Assembly: GCA_965153455.1 (NCBI GenBank)
Contig: OZ234503.1
Span: 9,119,118 to 9,183,117 of the forward strand
Source: Sphagnum compactum
Lineage: Eukaryota > Bryophyta > Sphagnopsida > Sphagnales
DNA length: 64,000 bases
Reading direction: 5' to 3'
Shown: one piece after another, positions 39,649-53,100 of the stretch
Layout of the letters: each line of letters starts with the position of its first letter
Numbering within the stretch: position 1 is the stretch's first letter
The notes under the pieces: model-generated
Databases searched by the model: none
The model's input: the letters and a program-made list of their open reading frames with translations, nothing else
What the model was told of the DNA's origin: nothing
Program-made: the position numbers and the translations under genes

Positions 39649-39879
39649 AGTGTCACCACTCCTTCCAAATAAATCTATGTCCTCATAGATCAGACATTAA
39701 TCTACAAACAGATACAATTGCAAATCCCTCCTTGACCATTCCCAACATTGTCCTTTGAGATCTTTGAGAATACACATTCTGCTGCCATGATCTTGTTCCT
39801 AAAATCCCTTGCCATCTTTGTACTCAACAAAGAAGTATGGTCCTTCCCAGTTACTAAGCAATGATCTCTTCTTTCCAGG

Positions 39880-40284
39880 TCAGCGCATCTTGACTTTGGC
39901 ATTTTCTGTGAAGCCTTCAAAGGTTTCCAACCCTTTTATGGTTGCATACACCTTCCTTTGTTTCCTCTGTGCATCCTCCACATTTTCCAGCAAAGTTTTA
40001 TGCACATTTGCAATCAACCGCATTTTAAGAATCATTTGTTTTGCTATGACTTTGGGATTTTCCTGTTCATCAAACACATCACACAAACCATTAAGGTTGT
40101 TATCAATGGTGAGTCTTGGCGTACAACCAGTGAGCGCCATGAAAGGAGAATATTTTGTGCTGACTTGGATGCCACATCGGTATCCAAAGAGTATTCTTAG
40201 TAGGAATAAATCCCAATCCTGTATGTTGGTAGCAGCCATAACCATGAGTCCGTGTTTGATGGTCTTTATTAGATGTTCCACCAT
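39880..40284 (-). pseudogene. Integrase C-terminal part (gypsy)
   Basis: Begins MVEHLIKTIKHGL, the region of the catalytic Glu, and continues ALTGCTPRLTIDNN. It is cut from the upstream integrase part by stops and a frame change near 40286-40386. Confidence 0.85.
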
Positions 40285-40385
40285 ACCATGGCATTGAGTC
40301 TAGGCATGAGCAATAAATTGATGTGTGATGCCATAATTCTGACAGATTTCAGCAAATTCCTTCATCCACTCACTACCATTATCTA

Positions 40386-40955
40386 TTACATATATTTAGG
40401 CATTCCATACCTGCAAATAACTTCATCCTCCAGAAACTTAGTAGTAGTGTAAGCATCATGTTCCTTAACATGTCGTGCTTCAAACCATTTAGAGTAATGG
40501 TCAATAGCAACAATCACATACTTATTGCCATTAGTTGTTTTTAGCAATGGCCCAACAGTGTCTAGTGCAACACGATAAAACAAATCACATATAGGAATAC
40601 TCTTCATCTCTTCAATGCCAGATTTCATGTTTTCAGATTGCCTGGCTAGCTGACACTTTTCACAAGCCCTGATGAATTTCTTGACAGCCTCAGTTCTATC
40701 ATGCCAAAAGAATCTCTTCTTTACCTCAGCAAGTGTCCACGTTGCCCCAAAATGTCCGATTTCTTCATGTAGCTTCTCAATCAACATACTACATTCTGCA
40801 GGCCTAGGTACCACCAGGTTTTGGAAAAACAGGGTATCCTTTGGCCAATGATACCTCATCATTCGTTTCTTAGCCCTTTTTATGTTGGCAATGTTATCAA
40901 ACTCAGCTTCCAGATGTCCACCATGAGTAATGCAATTGACATATTGTCCTCCCAT
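40386..40955 (-). pseudogene. Integrase zinc-binding and core part (gypsy)
   Basis: HHCC region (LHEEIGHFG ... CEKCQ) and core Asp in ALDTVGPL with DHYSKWFEA. The frame ends in stops just before the second catalytic Asp (DNGSEW in the next frame). Confidence 0.9.
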
Positions 40956-41499
40956 ATATCCATTTGTCTTGATTGGTCATCTTCACTTTGTCCTTCTATC
41001 TCCACACTCTTGCCCTTCTATCTATTTTTGGCTTCATCCACCATGATTTGAACTTCAACCACCATTATTCTATATTCCATTTGAGGCAGTCCTTCCTCTT
41101 AAGGTGAATCTATATTTTGTCCACCACACTCACCAATAGTGTGATGTTTTTCAACATCATCTACTGCTTGTTTAGTGTGTTGCAAAATAAACAAATTGAT
41201 GTTAACCTCATTGGTAGCATTACTCCTTGCAGGTGCTGGTGTGATTCCCAGTTGCTCTTCCTGCTCCATCACATCACTTCCAAAATCTTCATCCTCTTCT
41301 AGAAAACCAACAGGATTCCGGTTTAAAGCATCAACATTTAAGTGTCTACTTCCTGTTCAGTGAATAATTTTTATTGCCTGAAATACATGATACCCCAAAT
41401 GAGAGCATAACACTCTCCCTCCATGGGATGAAAACGACGTTGGACTGGAAACAAACCCTTGTTGGCATAAACAATGACTTGCTTTTGCCTTTCAGATTT

Positions 41500-41886
41500 C
41501 TATTTCAAAATAGCTCCAACACCCCTTATAGACCAGTCAACGTCCAGGATGAATGGTTTGTTGAAATCTGGTCTGACCAAAACAGGTGCTTCCACAAGTC
41601 TTCTTTTCAATGCAATAAAAGTTGTTTGGCATATGGGTGTCCAAAGAAACTTACAATCTTTCTTTGTCAATGCAAATAGCGGTTCTACAATCTTGGCATA
41701 CCCAACAATGAATCTCCTATAGTACCATGTCAATCCTAGAATTGCCCTGATATTTGTTGTTTTGGGTGTGGGAAAATGCTGGACTGCTGCTATCTTCTTA
41801 GGATCAGGTTGAGATTCGGCATTGTCCACAATATGTCCCAAAAACGTAATGCTCTTGGATCCAAAACAACATTTGTTAGGATTCAA
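41500..41886 (-). pseudogene. RT thumb and RNase H part (gypsy)
   Basis: NPNKCCFGSKSITFLGHIVD, LTWYYRRFI and the RNase H start FILDVDWSIRGVGAIL are clear. The rest of RNase H down to 40955 is broken by many stops. Confidence 0.9.
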
Positions 41887-41922
41887 CTTGAGATTAATCC
41901 CTTTTAGTCTTTGCAGAATTAG

Positions 41923-42543
41923 TCAGATGTGACATAAATGTTCATTCCAGGTTCCATTGTGTATGTTGACATCATCAACAAACACTTTCACAAATTGGTT
42001 TGTCCATTCCTTGAATATGTCAGCCATGGTTCGGGAGAATGTACTAGTGGCATTTTTTAGTCTGAATGGCATGATATTCCACTCATAAAGATCTGATTTG
42101 GTGATCACTGTTGTCTTTTTAACATCCTTAGGAGCCATCGGGATTTGCCAAAACCCAAATTGCAAATCAAGTGTTGAAAAGCACTTGGAATGCCTTAATT
42201 GATTCAAAACATCCTCAATCAGGGGCATGGGAAAAGAGTCGCGCTTTGTTTGATGATTCAGTGGGCGGTAATCCCCACAAAATCTTCGACTTCCATATTT
42301 CTTAATTGGCAAAGTTACTCTGCAAGCATACTCTGATGCACTTTTGCGCATCTTTCCCAAATCCACCAATGTTTGCATTTGTCGATTGACTTTAGTTTCT
42401 TCCCAATAGGATAGCTGTCTAGGAGTCATACAACACGGAGGCAGCCCTTGAGTATCAATATAATGTTCCCCTACATAACATTGCCCCAATTCCCCTTTGT
42501 GCCATGTAAATACCTCCTGAAATTCCTCCAGAACATCCCACAA
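41923..42543 (-). pseudogene. Reverse transcriptase part (gypsy)
   Basis: Fingers and palm motifs are present: RFCGDYRPLN, FSTLDLQFGFWQIPM, and the catalytic FVDDVNIH (F-x-D-D). A stop separates it from the next part. Confidence 0.93.
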
Positions 42544-43078
42544 CTGCTTTTGTTATTCTTCATTCAAAGATTCATCCAGCCTTACCCTACTCTTGATTTG
42601 GGTCCACCTACTGCCCTCCTCAATCAAATCATCAGATATTTGAACTAGATACAAGTGCACATTGGGTTCAATGTTTTTTCCAAGTTTCAACTGCATCCGA
42701 GCATCCTCTTCTGTAGCTGCACACTTTATCCAATCAACATAATCATCATCCTCAGGGAACAATCCCTCCAGAATGTTTTTATGTTGCTCTTGTAGTGTCA
42801 AATTCAAAATCTACATAGGTGCTTCCTCTTCAATGATCAGATCCAACCCACATTCCTTCAATTCTTCAATTTCGTTCTCCATATTCAAGATGGTCTCTTG
42901 TGGACCATCCTTTGTCTTTCCTTCATATTCTATTATCTCCTCCTTAGAAGAAGATTCATCATTGAAATCCTCAAAGTCTAATGCACCCAACAAATTAGCC
43001 CAGTTTTTAATCTGCAACTATCCCATCTTTCTGTTGAATAGCTCTTCTTGTACATTGCATTTCTCCTTTTCAGATCCT

Positions 43079-43744
43079 TCAAACACTTGCAATATGTTTA
43101 CTACATTCAGTGGAAGTACTTCTACTTCCATTTCTGGGTCCGTTGCGAACTTGTATGACTCCCTTTTCCACATGAACGACTGCTCCTATTTTGATGAGGA
43201 AGTCTAGTCCAAGGAGCAAATCATAGTTGTCTGTGTCCACCACAAGGAAAATCATTTGACACATGATCCCGCCCACTTTCACTGGAAGCTCAGTAATCCT
43301 TCTTAATGCCCATGTCACTATACCGGAGGCCGTTTTATAAATTTCATGGCCAGCCACCAGGTGCATTATGCCAAGTTCCCTAACAACACTGGCTGCCATT
43401 ACTGACATAGCTGTTCTAGTATCCACCAAGCCTTCAATCATTGTTTGATTGATTTCTACAGCCAGATGCAATGTTTTGCTACGATGTGTTTTGTTGACAC
43501 TAACCCTCTTGATTGCAAGGGTTGAATGAATTGCAGCTACCTGATTTTTCTGGCCTTCTACATATTTTTTCCTTCTAACTAGCTTAACTAGTCCTTCCAA
43601 ATATTCCAGTTCTCCTGTAATTATGAGAATGGTTTCCATGGGAGTTAAAGTAATCTTTCCTTTGATGAAATGAGAAAGAATCTTAGACTTCACAGCTGTT
43701 TCAGATCCCATGTTTGATCCTCTTTGTTTGTCTTCCGCAATCAT
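43079..43744 (-). pseudogene. Retropepsin part (gypsy), DTG changed to DTR
   Basis: LVDTRTAMSVM stands where LVDTGASMSVM-like sequence is usual, so the active-site Gly is Arg (AGA for GGA, a G-to-A change). LLLGLDFLIKIGAVV marks the end of the domain. The frame is otherwise open for 221 codons. An acidic linker follows at 43017-42553. Confidence 0.85.
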
Positions 43745-44217
43745 TTCCTCTTATTCTTCTGCTGGATTGCAGTTATGGGTAATATCCTTTTTGGGATTTT
43801 CACCCTAGAGAATATATGATGGTCCTTTCCACAAACACGGTTCAATTCTGCCAGAGTGGCTTCTTCATCATCAACCAAAACTTCCAGGAAATTTGTAGTT
43901 GCAGGCAAACCTTTTGTAGATTTCTTCCAACACCTCTCCTCTGTATGCCCTAACCCAAGACAAAAAGAACATTTTAGACCATAATTGTCAGTCTTATGCC
44001 CACCTCCGCACTTGGCACATTTTGGCCTTGTGTCCGCAAGTTTAGGGCATGCCGAGGCTGTGTGTTGTTCTGAGCGGCATAATTGGCAATGGTTATGAGT
44101 GTTAAAAGAAAAGCCTGTACTGGGTCCAGCCTTGCCATATGTCCCCTTCCCAAAGAAATTAATGAGAGTTTCATTCAAAATATGAAGTTGACGATCTATG
44201 GTAGATTCTCTAGACAT
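43741..44217 (-). pseudogene. Gag zinc-knuckle part (gypsy)
   Basis: Cys/His motifs include CQLCRSEQHTASAC and CSFCLGLGHTEERC, typical of a nucleocapsid. The upstream Gag is interrupted; LFLAGDRILRVENSEV at 45450-45187 is probably its N-terminal part. Confidence 0.85.
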
Positions 44218-45894
44218 GGTTTCATCTTGTTATTCCTTCATGGGTTCATATGGGGTCTCCTCCAGTTCTCCCAATACACGTTCAATCTCAGCAGCAGTTA
44301 CAACCACCTCCTCACTGTCAGTGTAGGTCCTAACAACACAAAGTTTTCTTATTTATGGCCTTAGTTTTCCCAGAAATCTACGACGTTGTTTTACATCTTA
44401 TATTTGACCCTGTTGAAAAAGCTTATCCATCCTTTCATAGTACTTTTGAACCCTTTCCTTTGGCTCTTGCTTGATGGCATCTAGTTTGATTTGGATGTCA
44501 TCGGCATCAACATTGCCATATTTCTACACTATCCAGGTACGTAGTTCTGTCCAGTCAGTAGGTGCAGGATTCAGCTTTTTGAACCATTCTTTGGCCCTCC
44601 CTCTTAGGTTCAATTTGGCAATTTTAAACAATTTATCAGCATTCAAATCTCGGACTTCTACCGCCATTGTCAGTATCTCAACCTAATCATTTACATTCTC
44701 ATGATCTCGTCCCCAGAACAACTCATCCATGCCTTGAGGATTGGTCATTTTGACCTTTCTTGACTTTTGATTTACCTACTGCCAATATTTTTTTGCAGGC
44801 ACTATTCTACATCCATCTTTCTCCATATTGTTTTTAGCTTTACTGTTATGACCTGCACTACTTCCTACCTCACTGATTTAGATGAGGCTCTCCTGCTATT
44901 AATTAGGTTCTATCCAAATTGATGCTCGAGTGCAGAACATTGATGCTAATATACTAATGGCTATGTTTCCAACCTCATCCAGTTATGATCAAGATCAAAG
45001 ACCCTAGTAGCAGCAAAGCTAGTGGAATCTTAGAATGAGAGAACTAATATGTTATCTACAAAATTCTAACTCCTCAATGTAATAATGCCCAATTTGGCTC
45101 ACAACATAGATCAAGGTTATGTGTTACCATTCATCAGATTTCTATGGTTTTTCAGGATTGTATCTTCATTACGAAAGGAAACTGGACTATCTTCCTTTTG
45201 TTACTAGGTCTAAAATCACAACCTCAAAGGGCAAAAGAGTGAAAATTTGCTCATCTGCAGAATCCATTTGCCATCGTATCTTGAAATTCTCGTCATCAAA
45301 TGCTCTCCAACTTATCAACCAGGACTTCACTTCTGAGTTTTCCACCCTCAATATCCGGTCTCCAGCCAGAAATAAGTCCTCCACTCCTTGAATGAAAAAT
45401 CTGATGAAATGATTTGGAGAAACAGGAGAGAAAAGGAATCCAAACATCACATAATCACGACACTTGTCTCTGACTTTCAGAGTTGTGTGTTGATACCCTA
45501 TGCAAGGTAAGAGGTAAAGTGATATTGTCTATGGAATCTTGCACTTGAAACCCGTCCTCCTACTCCATCTTGCATTTTCACCTATACTTGTGCCCTCGTA
45601 CGGAATCCGTTATGCATTAGCTCCATAGCAATGTCTTTAGCTTGTGCTTCATCACGACTCATTCCTATAATGGCAACAACACCAAATCCCAACTAATGCA
45701 TAATTAATGCTCATGTTTGTGATGCTCCTTGAGTTATGGGAAAATCAAACCTAACAGAAATCTATTCTTCCTGAATTTCTTGACTTTTTGTAACAAATTA
45801 CTCTTCATTCGAATTAGACATCTTATCTTCTGAAACATTTCATCTTCCAAACACCTTAATAATCTCATATGTACCAGCCTTCTACGATCAACCT

Positions 45895-45906
45895 ATTCTG
45901 ATACCA
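45895..45906 (-). other. Primer binding site, tRNA-iMet
   Basis: TGGTATCAGAAT on the minus strand, directly inside the 5' LTR, matches the usual initiator-Met site TGGTATCAGAGC at 10 of 12 bases. Confidence 0.88.
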
Positions 45907-46978
45907 AAAGAAAGGGGAAATATTTTCTTCATTGTATAAACCCCAATGCTGAGCATATAGAGACTGATGTGTATTGCTGAAGTTTTACTAAGATAAAAAG
46001 ATTTGCTTCAAGTATTACTTCCTCATCAAAATCCTTATAGACACCTAAATTCTATTGTCTTATTTCTATGGACCACAAAGGATTAGTTTCACTCTTGATT
46101 TCCTTTCTAGGAGTCAACAAGTTGCTTCATAGGAGTGGCAGCTCATACCCAACAAAAGAAACCCCACAGAGACCAACTCAACAACTTCACATAATTCCTT
46201 TCAGAGACTGGACAAAGATTCAGGGCAGGATCAATGAATGAAATATATTTTATTTTCCAATATCCCCTTCCCAAAAGCCTTGGAGCTCCCACAATGCAGC
46301 AGGTATTCTCTCCTCACGATGGAACACATTGCGCACTCATCATCTCAAGATCCCCAAAGTCATCACACATAAGCTGCCACACAACCACTCTAGAAATCCT
46401 TGACACACTCATCATCTTCCTTGTGTCGGTCCCTATAGAAAACATGCAAGACTTCTAGACCTTTTCCTCACATTCTTGGCGCAACAAAAGTTCAATCATC
46501 AGGGTTCTTATGATCCAACAGTCCTAAATAAGTTCTATTCCTAACTAATTACCACACCCAAAATCCAAATCCTCCACACACTTGCTAGTATTCCAGAAAG
46601 TTTAGCAACTTAGCTTTCTTTCATCACCAAAAAGCTTTTGCTTATATTCTTTAGCCGACATCAAATATATTCTTCCCATCCTCATCCCTTCGCTCCCCAA
46701 AAATCTTCCTGCCAATCTCCTTGCAGAACCATGATTCACACAGCTCATGAAGAGTTTTTATTGAACAGCTGGGATTTCGCTCCATCACAGAAAGCAACTC
46801 ACCAAGCTCCCTTCGCCATAACCTGCAAAGCAACAAAACAAACCAAATACAGAAACAAATCAGAACAAATCTTTCGACGCCATTGAATCATCACGCTGCC
46901 AGTAGTTCCGCCATTGAGTTGAATTAGGGTTTGTAGCCTTCATCCATAGAAAACATCTGACACTGTTTTTAGGTTACA
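45907..46978 (-). repeat. 5' LTR (right copy)
   Basis: It matches the left LTR along its length with mostly transition differences. The left limit is set by the primer site, the right limit by the shared TTAGGTTACA. Confidence 0.9.
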
Positions 46979-49900
46979 CTAGAGCATTAAATAACAACAT
47001 GTATGTGGACAATGTTCATTCTTTCAAGGCTTCCTCCTCATGATGTACCTAAAACTTAGGTATTTAAATTGGCAAAATTTTCCCAAAAAAATTGATTTTT
47101 TTTTTCAAATTTTGGCAATAAATTTTTTCCAAAATTTGACACCAAAAAAAAAAGGCTGGTGGGTCTTTGTAAGTGAAAATGTGTTTTTAATAAGTTTTTG
47201 AGAACCAAGGTTACATACTAGAGCCATTCTTTGCTTTTTTGGGCACCTCAGTTATGAACCCTAAGAACCACGCTAATAACCATTGTTGCAATGAGGTTTA
47301 TAGAAGACAATATTTTCCCACTCTTGTGTTTTCACTCCTTGGTTCTGGGTTAAGCTGTTGTGCATGGTTTTTAAAAGGGTAGCAAAAATGCATTATGGGT
47401 AAGTTGTTGTGCATGGGGGGTTTTTTTTTTGTTTTTTTTAAGGGGCATAATTTTTCAAAAACAAATGCCAAAATTCCACCAAAAATAAAAAAGAACTCTT
47501 AAGAAAATCACTAGATTTCTATACATGGTTCAAGAAGGTAGTAAAAAATATATAAGAATACAAAATTTTCCCTTTCATATTCTAATAGCCAAATTTGGCC
47601 AAATTGGCTTATGGATATTTGCCACCTTGGCTATATCACAAAATTTTATATGTATTGCACTTGGTGTTTATGGATCTGTGACATTTAAAATAAAAAAAGG
47701 TTTTGTCTTTCTTGTTAGTGGCGAGCATCTCAAGAGGGATGTAACAATAAATGGCAACCAATTATCTCGACCTGTCCAAAAAAACAATTCCCTTTTTTAG
47801 TCTTGCTACCTATTATAGCCAATATTAGAAATGTAGCAAACCTGACCCAAAACTGCACCTTTTTATTTTATGCTTGTTTTTTCAAAATACAAAAAATCTT
47901 GCAACCAAATATTATTTTTTAAAGATTAAATTTGCAATAGTGGGAAATTCTGCCCCTGACAAAAAAAAACATTGGGGGTGTGTACTTGGCTGGTTTGGAT
48001 GGTTTTAGGGTAGCAAATATTAGGGAATAAAATGAAATGGCTAATTTTTCCATGGATGCAAAATTCAAAAGTAAAAAAAGAAAAAAAGAAAAAAATATGC
48101 ATGTAGGTAGGTGGTTGGGGTGCAATAAAATGTTGTGGCCTCTTGCTTAGGGCTTTAAAGCTACCCAATGAATTCCATTGAAACTAGAGAATTTTGAAAA
48201 TTTGAATAAAATAATAACAATATTTTGTTCAAACAAAATTTTGTGTTGGTCCCATGTAACTATTTTCAAATCCAATATGAGGTGATGTCAAAATAAAAAT
48301 TCAACCCAAAAAATTTGTAATGTAAAAGATGATATTAACCTCTTTTGTATATCTAAAGGACCAAAAATAGTTTAAGCATATGCTTCAACCACAAGGACTC
48401 ATCATGATGAGTGAATTGAAAATTTTGCATAATCTTTCATATGGTTGTCCGTAGACAATTGATTTTGCACAATTTTTCTTATGATCACCCATAAACAATT
48501 AAAAAAAAAAACACCCTCATTTTCAAGCTTAATTATTTCACTCCTTTTCCCAACCCACCCACATGGATATGAAAAGGCAAACTAACCTGTGCCTTTTCAT
48601 GTCTATGAAATTTAAATTAATTAAATTTAAATTTGACATTGACATAAATAATGATGAACAATTGGAAACTACATGAGAATATAAGAAAAAGAAAAAGAAA
48701 GTTGATTGTCATTGATAGTGCATAGCAATGTGAAGCCCAAGTAATTTTAAGTGTAGTCTTCAACCATTGGGACTCATTATGAGTGAATTTGGGATTAACT
48801 AAAAATTGTGTAGCTAGACAAGATGGGATTTAAGAAATTTGATGTGTAAAATTATACATGGAACACAAGCAAGGAACTCAAATTCCTTCCCAAAACAACC
48901 AACTAAACTTCCTGGACTGATTTGACTAACCTTCCAACTGCTTTGCAATTGGTAGGGAGACACCTCTATGATTTTGAGATTTCTCTGTGTAAGCCTTGAA
49001 ATCTGAGGTTCAATTCTGTGTATGTCAATGGTTGACAAAACATCTTGCCAAGGAAACTTTCACAAATTTTCTGAGCAGAATTTCTGAAAATGGGTTTGCA
49101 ACATGACAAAAGTACTTGTTCTCAATTTATGTGTCCAAGTAAATTGTGCTCAATTAGTGCTGAATTGAATTCTCCTTAATTTTGTAGGTTTCAATTCAAC
49201 CTGAAAAAATTACTGAGCAGAATTGAACAAAGAAGCGCATACAAATTTGCATAAGGAAAGCATAACTCAGTAAAGTGTGCAAATTCATATTTTTTGACTA
49301 CATGGGCATTCAAGGTTTGTAGTTGCATGTCACACTCAAGGCTTATAGATTACCTCGTTGCAACGTGCATCATGTGGAGCTAAAACACAACAATTTGATA
49401 GCAATTTTGGATTGTATGAGTACCTTGACAAAACTGATATTTCAAGCAAGGACGGGTGGAATTGGATTTGGAAGATGATGTTGGAAAACATGGCACACCC
49501 TTCAAAGAACACATGTAAGGAATGTTTGAGAATACCACAAATTCCAAAAGTTTGGATTTGATTAACCAAAGTGGGCTCAAAATCATAAGATGTAAATCAT
49601 AAGATGATATCATCATAGGATATGTGATGGTCCCTAGTTTTTTTGGGTCCTTATACGAATTCAATCCCCATTTTCAAACACAAAATTTGATGTCATTGAT
49701 ATCATGATTGTGAACAAAATTGTTCATGGACAATCCATTTAATCCAATAATAAAACAACTAACTTTTGTAGATTCAACATTAAAGCAATCTTGAAAATCA
49801 ATTACATTACACACAACACATTGTAGATTGAATCAAATCTTGTGCAAAATTGCTTGATATTACTGCAATGTTAAGTGGGGGCAATCCAAGCAAACTATGA

Positions 49901-50130
49901 ATTTCACAATGGATAGGCATAAGGTAGTAAATTGCAACATATTAATTTTGTGCAGTTATTTGTGTCCATGTTTTGATGTGGGTGATTTTGTTAGTTTCAA
50001 TAGTGTTGGGTGCTAATTAAAAGTGCAAAACATAAGGTTCATACCGAATCACTTGGAAGCTAACAACACGTCAATGCACATAAACAAGGTATAATCTCTT
50101 CTTGTATCGTGGTGTACACTAGGTGCACAA
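46979..50130. other. AT-rich intergenic DNA upstream of SAC9
   Basis: No gene recognised. Open frames at 47525-47800 and 49358-49561 resemble nothing I can name. Confidence 0.5.
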
Positions 50131-53100
50131 ATGAGGGAGACCTCGGTTCTCATACTAGAATTGGAATGTGGGGAGGTTGTGATGATTACAAGTATGGCAA
50201 CTACGAAGGACACACATATTGTTACAATTGATCCCATCACTGGTTCACTACATTATAAAGGGCGTCAAGGATTGGAGGTATTTGAATCAGAAGACAAGGC
50301 AATGGAATTCATAACTGCAACATCAAAAGCTATGGTGAAAAATACCGTCCATGGAAAGGCCATTTTGGGTTATGCAAATCTTGGAAGTATGGGCTTACTT
50401 TTAATCGCCACAAAATTGCACGTTTCAATTCCAAAGCTCCCCTGTGGGGATTGTGTAAATACAGTTGTGGAGAGCAAATGGGTGAAAATCCCACTTCAGA
50501 ACCATGAATTTCAAGCCAAGAGCGAGGAAAAAAATGCAATGGATCTCATGGAAATTGCAATTGATGGGATGTATTACTTTTGTGAGACCAGAGACATAAC
50601 AAGACCTTTTCCTAGTACTGTAATAATGGAAAACCCTGACCAGGAATTTGTATGGAACGAGTGGTTGTCTTCCCCTTTCAAAGATATTGGGCTCCAAAAC
50701 CATTGTGTTATTCTTTTGCAGGTGTCATATTTAATTCCTTTTCTTTTTTTCTTGTGCAATGGACTTGCATTTTTGTTGACAACACATTGAAGTAGAAATA
50801 TCTTTCAAAAATTCCATTAATTCTATATGATTTTTCATGGTAATAGGAAAATATGACATTGTTTGAAATACTTATGAATGGAATAATATGAAAGCTCAAG
50901 GATGTTACTTAACAAGTGCACAAATCTTTGTCTACAGCAAATTCATAAGTTTGAATATAATTATTTGATGTGTTGTTTGATTTGTATTGCTAGGGGTTTG
51001 CTGAATCAAAGACATTCTCAGATGCCAATGGGAAGAAAGTGATGGTGGCACTCACTACTCGAAGAAGCCGATTGCATCCAGGCACTCATTCCTTGGCTTG
51101 TGGTCTGAATCATTCATATAGTACCGGTTAGTGTTTCTTTGCTTCTTTTCCAATTTCAATGCAAAGAACACACAGGACCAAATTCTTCAACCCAACCCAA
51201 CTCTCTATATACCATATATGTATTTACATGCCATGATTTGTAATTATTTGGTATATATGTTGTCCACTACATGGTTGAAAATCCGCCCATTAGTATGATT
51301 TTGAAGCTCAGGCATGCTCCCCAACTAGGGGGTGGCATGCATGAAGTGACTTTGGAATCATTTGTGCAGGCTCTTCAAATGTGACAATCCTAGGGTTGCC
51401 ATGGATTTTAGAAACCGTAATTTGCAACTCGCCATTCACCACTACCTTTTTTGAGATTGTGTTTTTGCTATGTGAATTAATTACAACATAATTAAAAGGT
51501 AGTGAATTTTTAAAAAAAAATTCAACACTCATAAGCCCTTCTTATGGAAAACACAAATGTTATTAACATATATAAATAACCCATTGCATGAAATCTAGCT
51601 CCAAATTGGTAGCTCACACTAATGTCGAGGATTAGGTTTACGAAGTTATAACTTGGATTGGATTGTGAAGTGAAGGCAATAAAAAATAGATGTAGCTTGG
51701 GTTTGATGAATGGTTTAATGGACCTTGATGTGTTGGACCATTTTATGCTGGGCTAGGCAATGAAGTGGAGTGTGAACAATTGGTTTGGCCTTACACCATG
51801 CCACTCGGCCGTCCATTGCCTTTTAGTGTTTACCTTTGGAGACGAGGAACAATTCCCATTTGGTGGGAAGCTGATATCAAAGGAACCTTGGTGGAAACAA
51901 ACATTCATGTCCATGAAACAAACCCGTATGTGGGTTCTGATATTTACTTCCGCAGGCTTATTAACCGCTACCCAAATGCTAATGATAAGAATAATAAGTC
52001 ATGCATAGTATGCATCAATCTGCTCAAGACTTCAATAGAGGAACCTGAACTACAATTGTCACAACATTTCCACGAGGCAATCAACTATATAAAATCCAAC
52101 AATGAAGTTCCAAATGCAAACCTTTGCCTTATGAACTACGATTGGGATGCCAATACTAGGGTGCTTGGGGTACCCAACACGGTGCACGGGCTTTGGCAAC
52201 TTTTGAAGGACCCAACGATTGGAATAGGATTTGGGATGGGTGAATATCATGACTTGAACATAGGGAAACAACGGGATATTAAAAAGCCAGATATTCCCAA
52301 CAAAGGTCTCATAGGTGGTGGGGGTTTCCGAATGGTATGTAAGCAAGAAGGTGTGCTCCGCTTTAATTGTGGTAATTCACTAAATCGAACAAATGTTGCA
52401 AGCTTTTTGGGAATAGTTCAAGTTTTAATGGAGCAATGTCGAAGGCTTGGCCTTCCTCTAGATTCACCAAAGTATGTTCCACCACTTTCACAAGAGGGGA
52501 GTCCAATCGAACCCCCCAAAGGATCTTTTGGACCATTGCCACCGGGATGGGAGGAACGTAATGACTTTGTAACAGGGAAAGTCTTCTATGTTGACCATAA
52601 TTTACGTACCACCACATGGTGTCACCCATGCCCGGATAAGCCATGGAGACGCTTTGACATGACCATTGATGAGTTTCGGGGTTGTTCAATGCAAGCACCT
52701 ATTACAGAGTTGGTAGACTTGTTCTTGAAGGCTGCTGATGTACATGCAATGCTTTATACAAGTTCCAAAGCAACTCATAGTGATATCATTCAAATCTTTG
52801 GTGAACAAGTTAGCATTGACTCGAAATCTATTTCAACCAACAGGCTAGATGATCAACATGGATGTGCAAATGTGTTGTTGGAAAGTACCCGTCAAAAACA
52901 ACAAGAAATGTTCCTTGGCCTAAGATATCATCAACATTTTCCATCCCTTCCAAGCCAACCATTGCAGGTCTTTTTTCCACCTCCCTTGTTATCTACTATT
53001 GTTCTCAATGAAAGATTAAGAAATTTAAGAAATTTAACAACCAAAAAGTTTGGGTGAGGGAAACAACAACATGATTACTAAGGACATGGTCTGAGGTGAT

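Larger units (their letters stand above)
38550..46978 (-). mobile_element. Ty3/gypsy LTR retrotransposon, inactive
   Basis: An 8.4-kb element with two ~1.1-kb LTRs lies on the minus strand with the order Gag knuckle, protease, RT, RNase H, integrase, the Ty3/gypsy order. The ends are TGTCACC... and ...GGTTACA, with CTAG next to both ends as a possible short target duplication. All coding parts carry stops or shifts, and LTRs differ at about 30 of the first ~420 aligned bases by my count, mostly transitions, so the insertion is old. Confidence 0.95.

Noticed and set aside
49358-49561. Open frame with WNWIWKM, faintly like plant LINE proteins
   Set aside because: No conserved RT or RNase H motif and no neighbouring LINE sequence.
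52968-53057. Continuation of SAC9 exon 3 to its stop at 53057
   Set aside because: The added residues do not resemble SAC9, and a donor at 52968 joins in frame to exon 4, which does.
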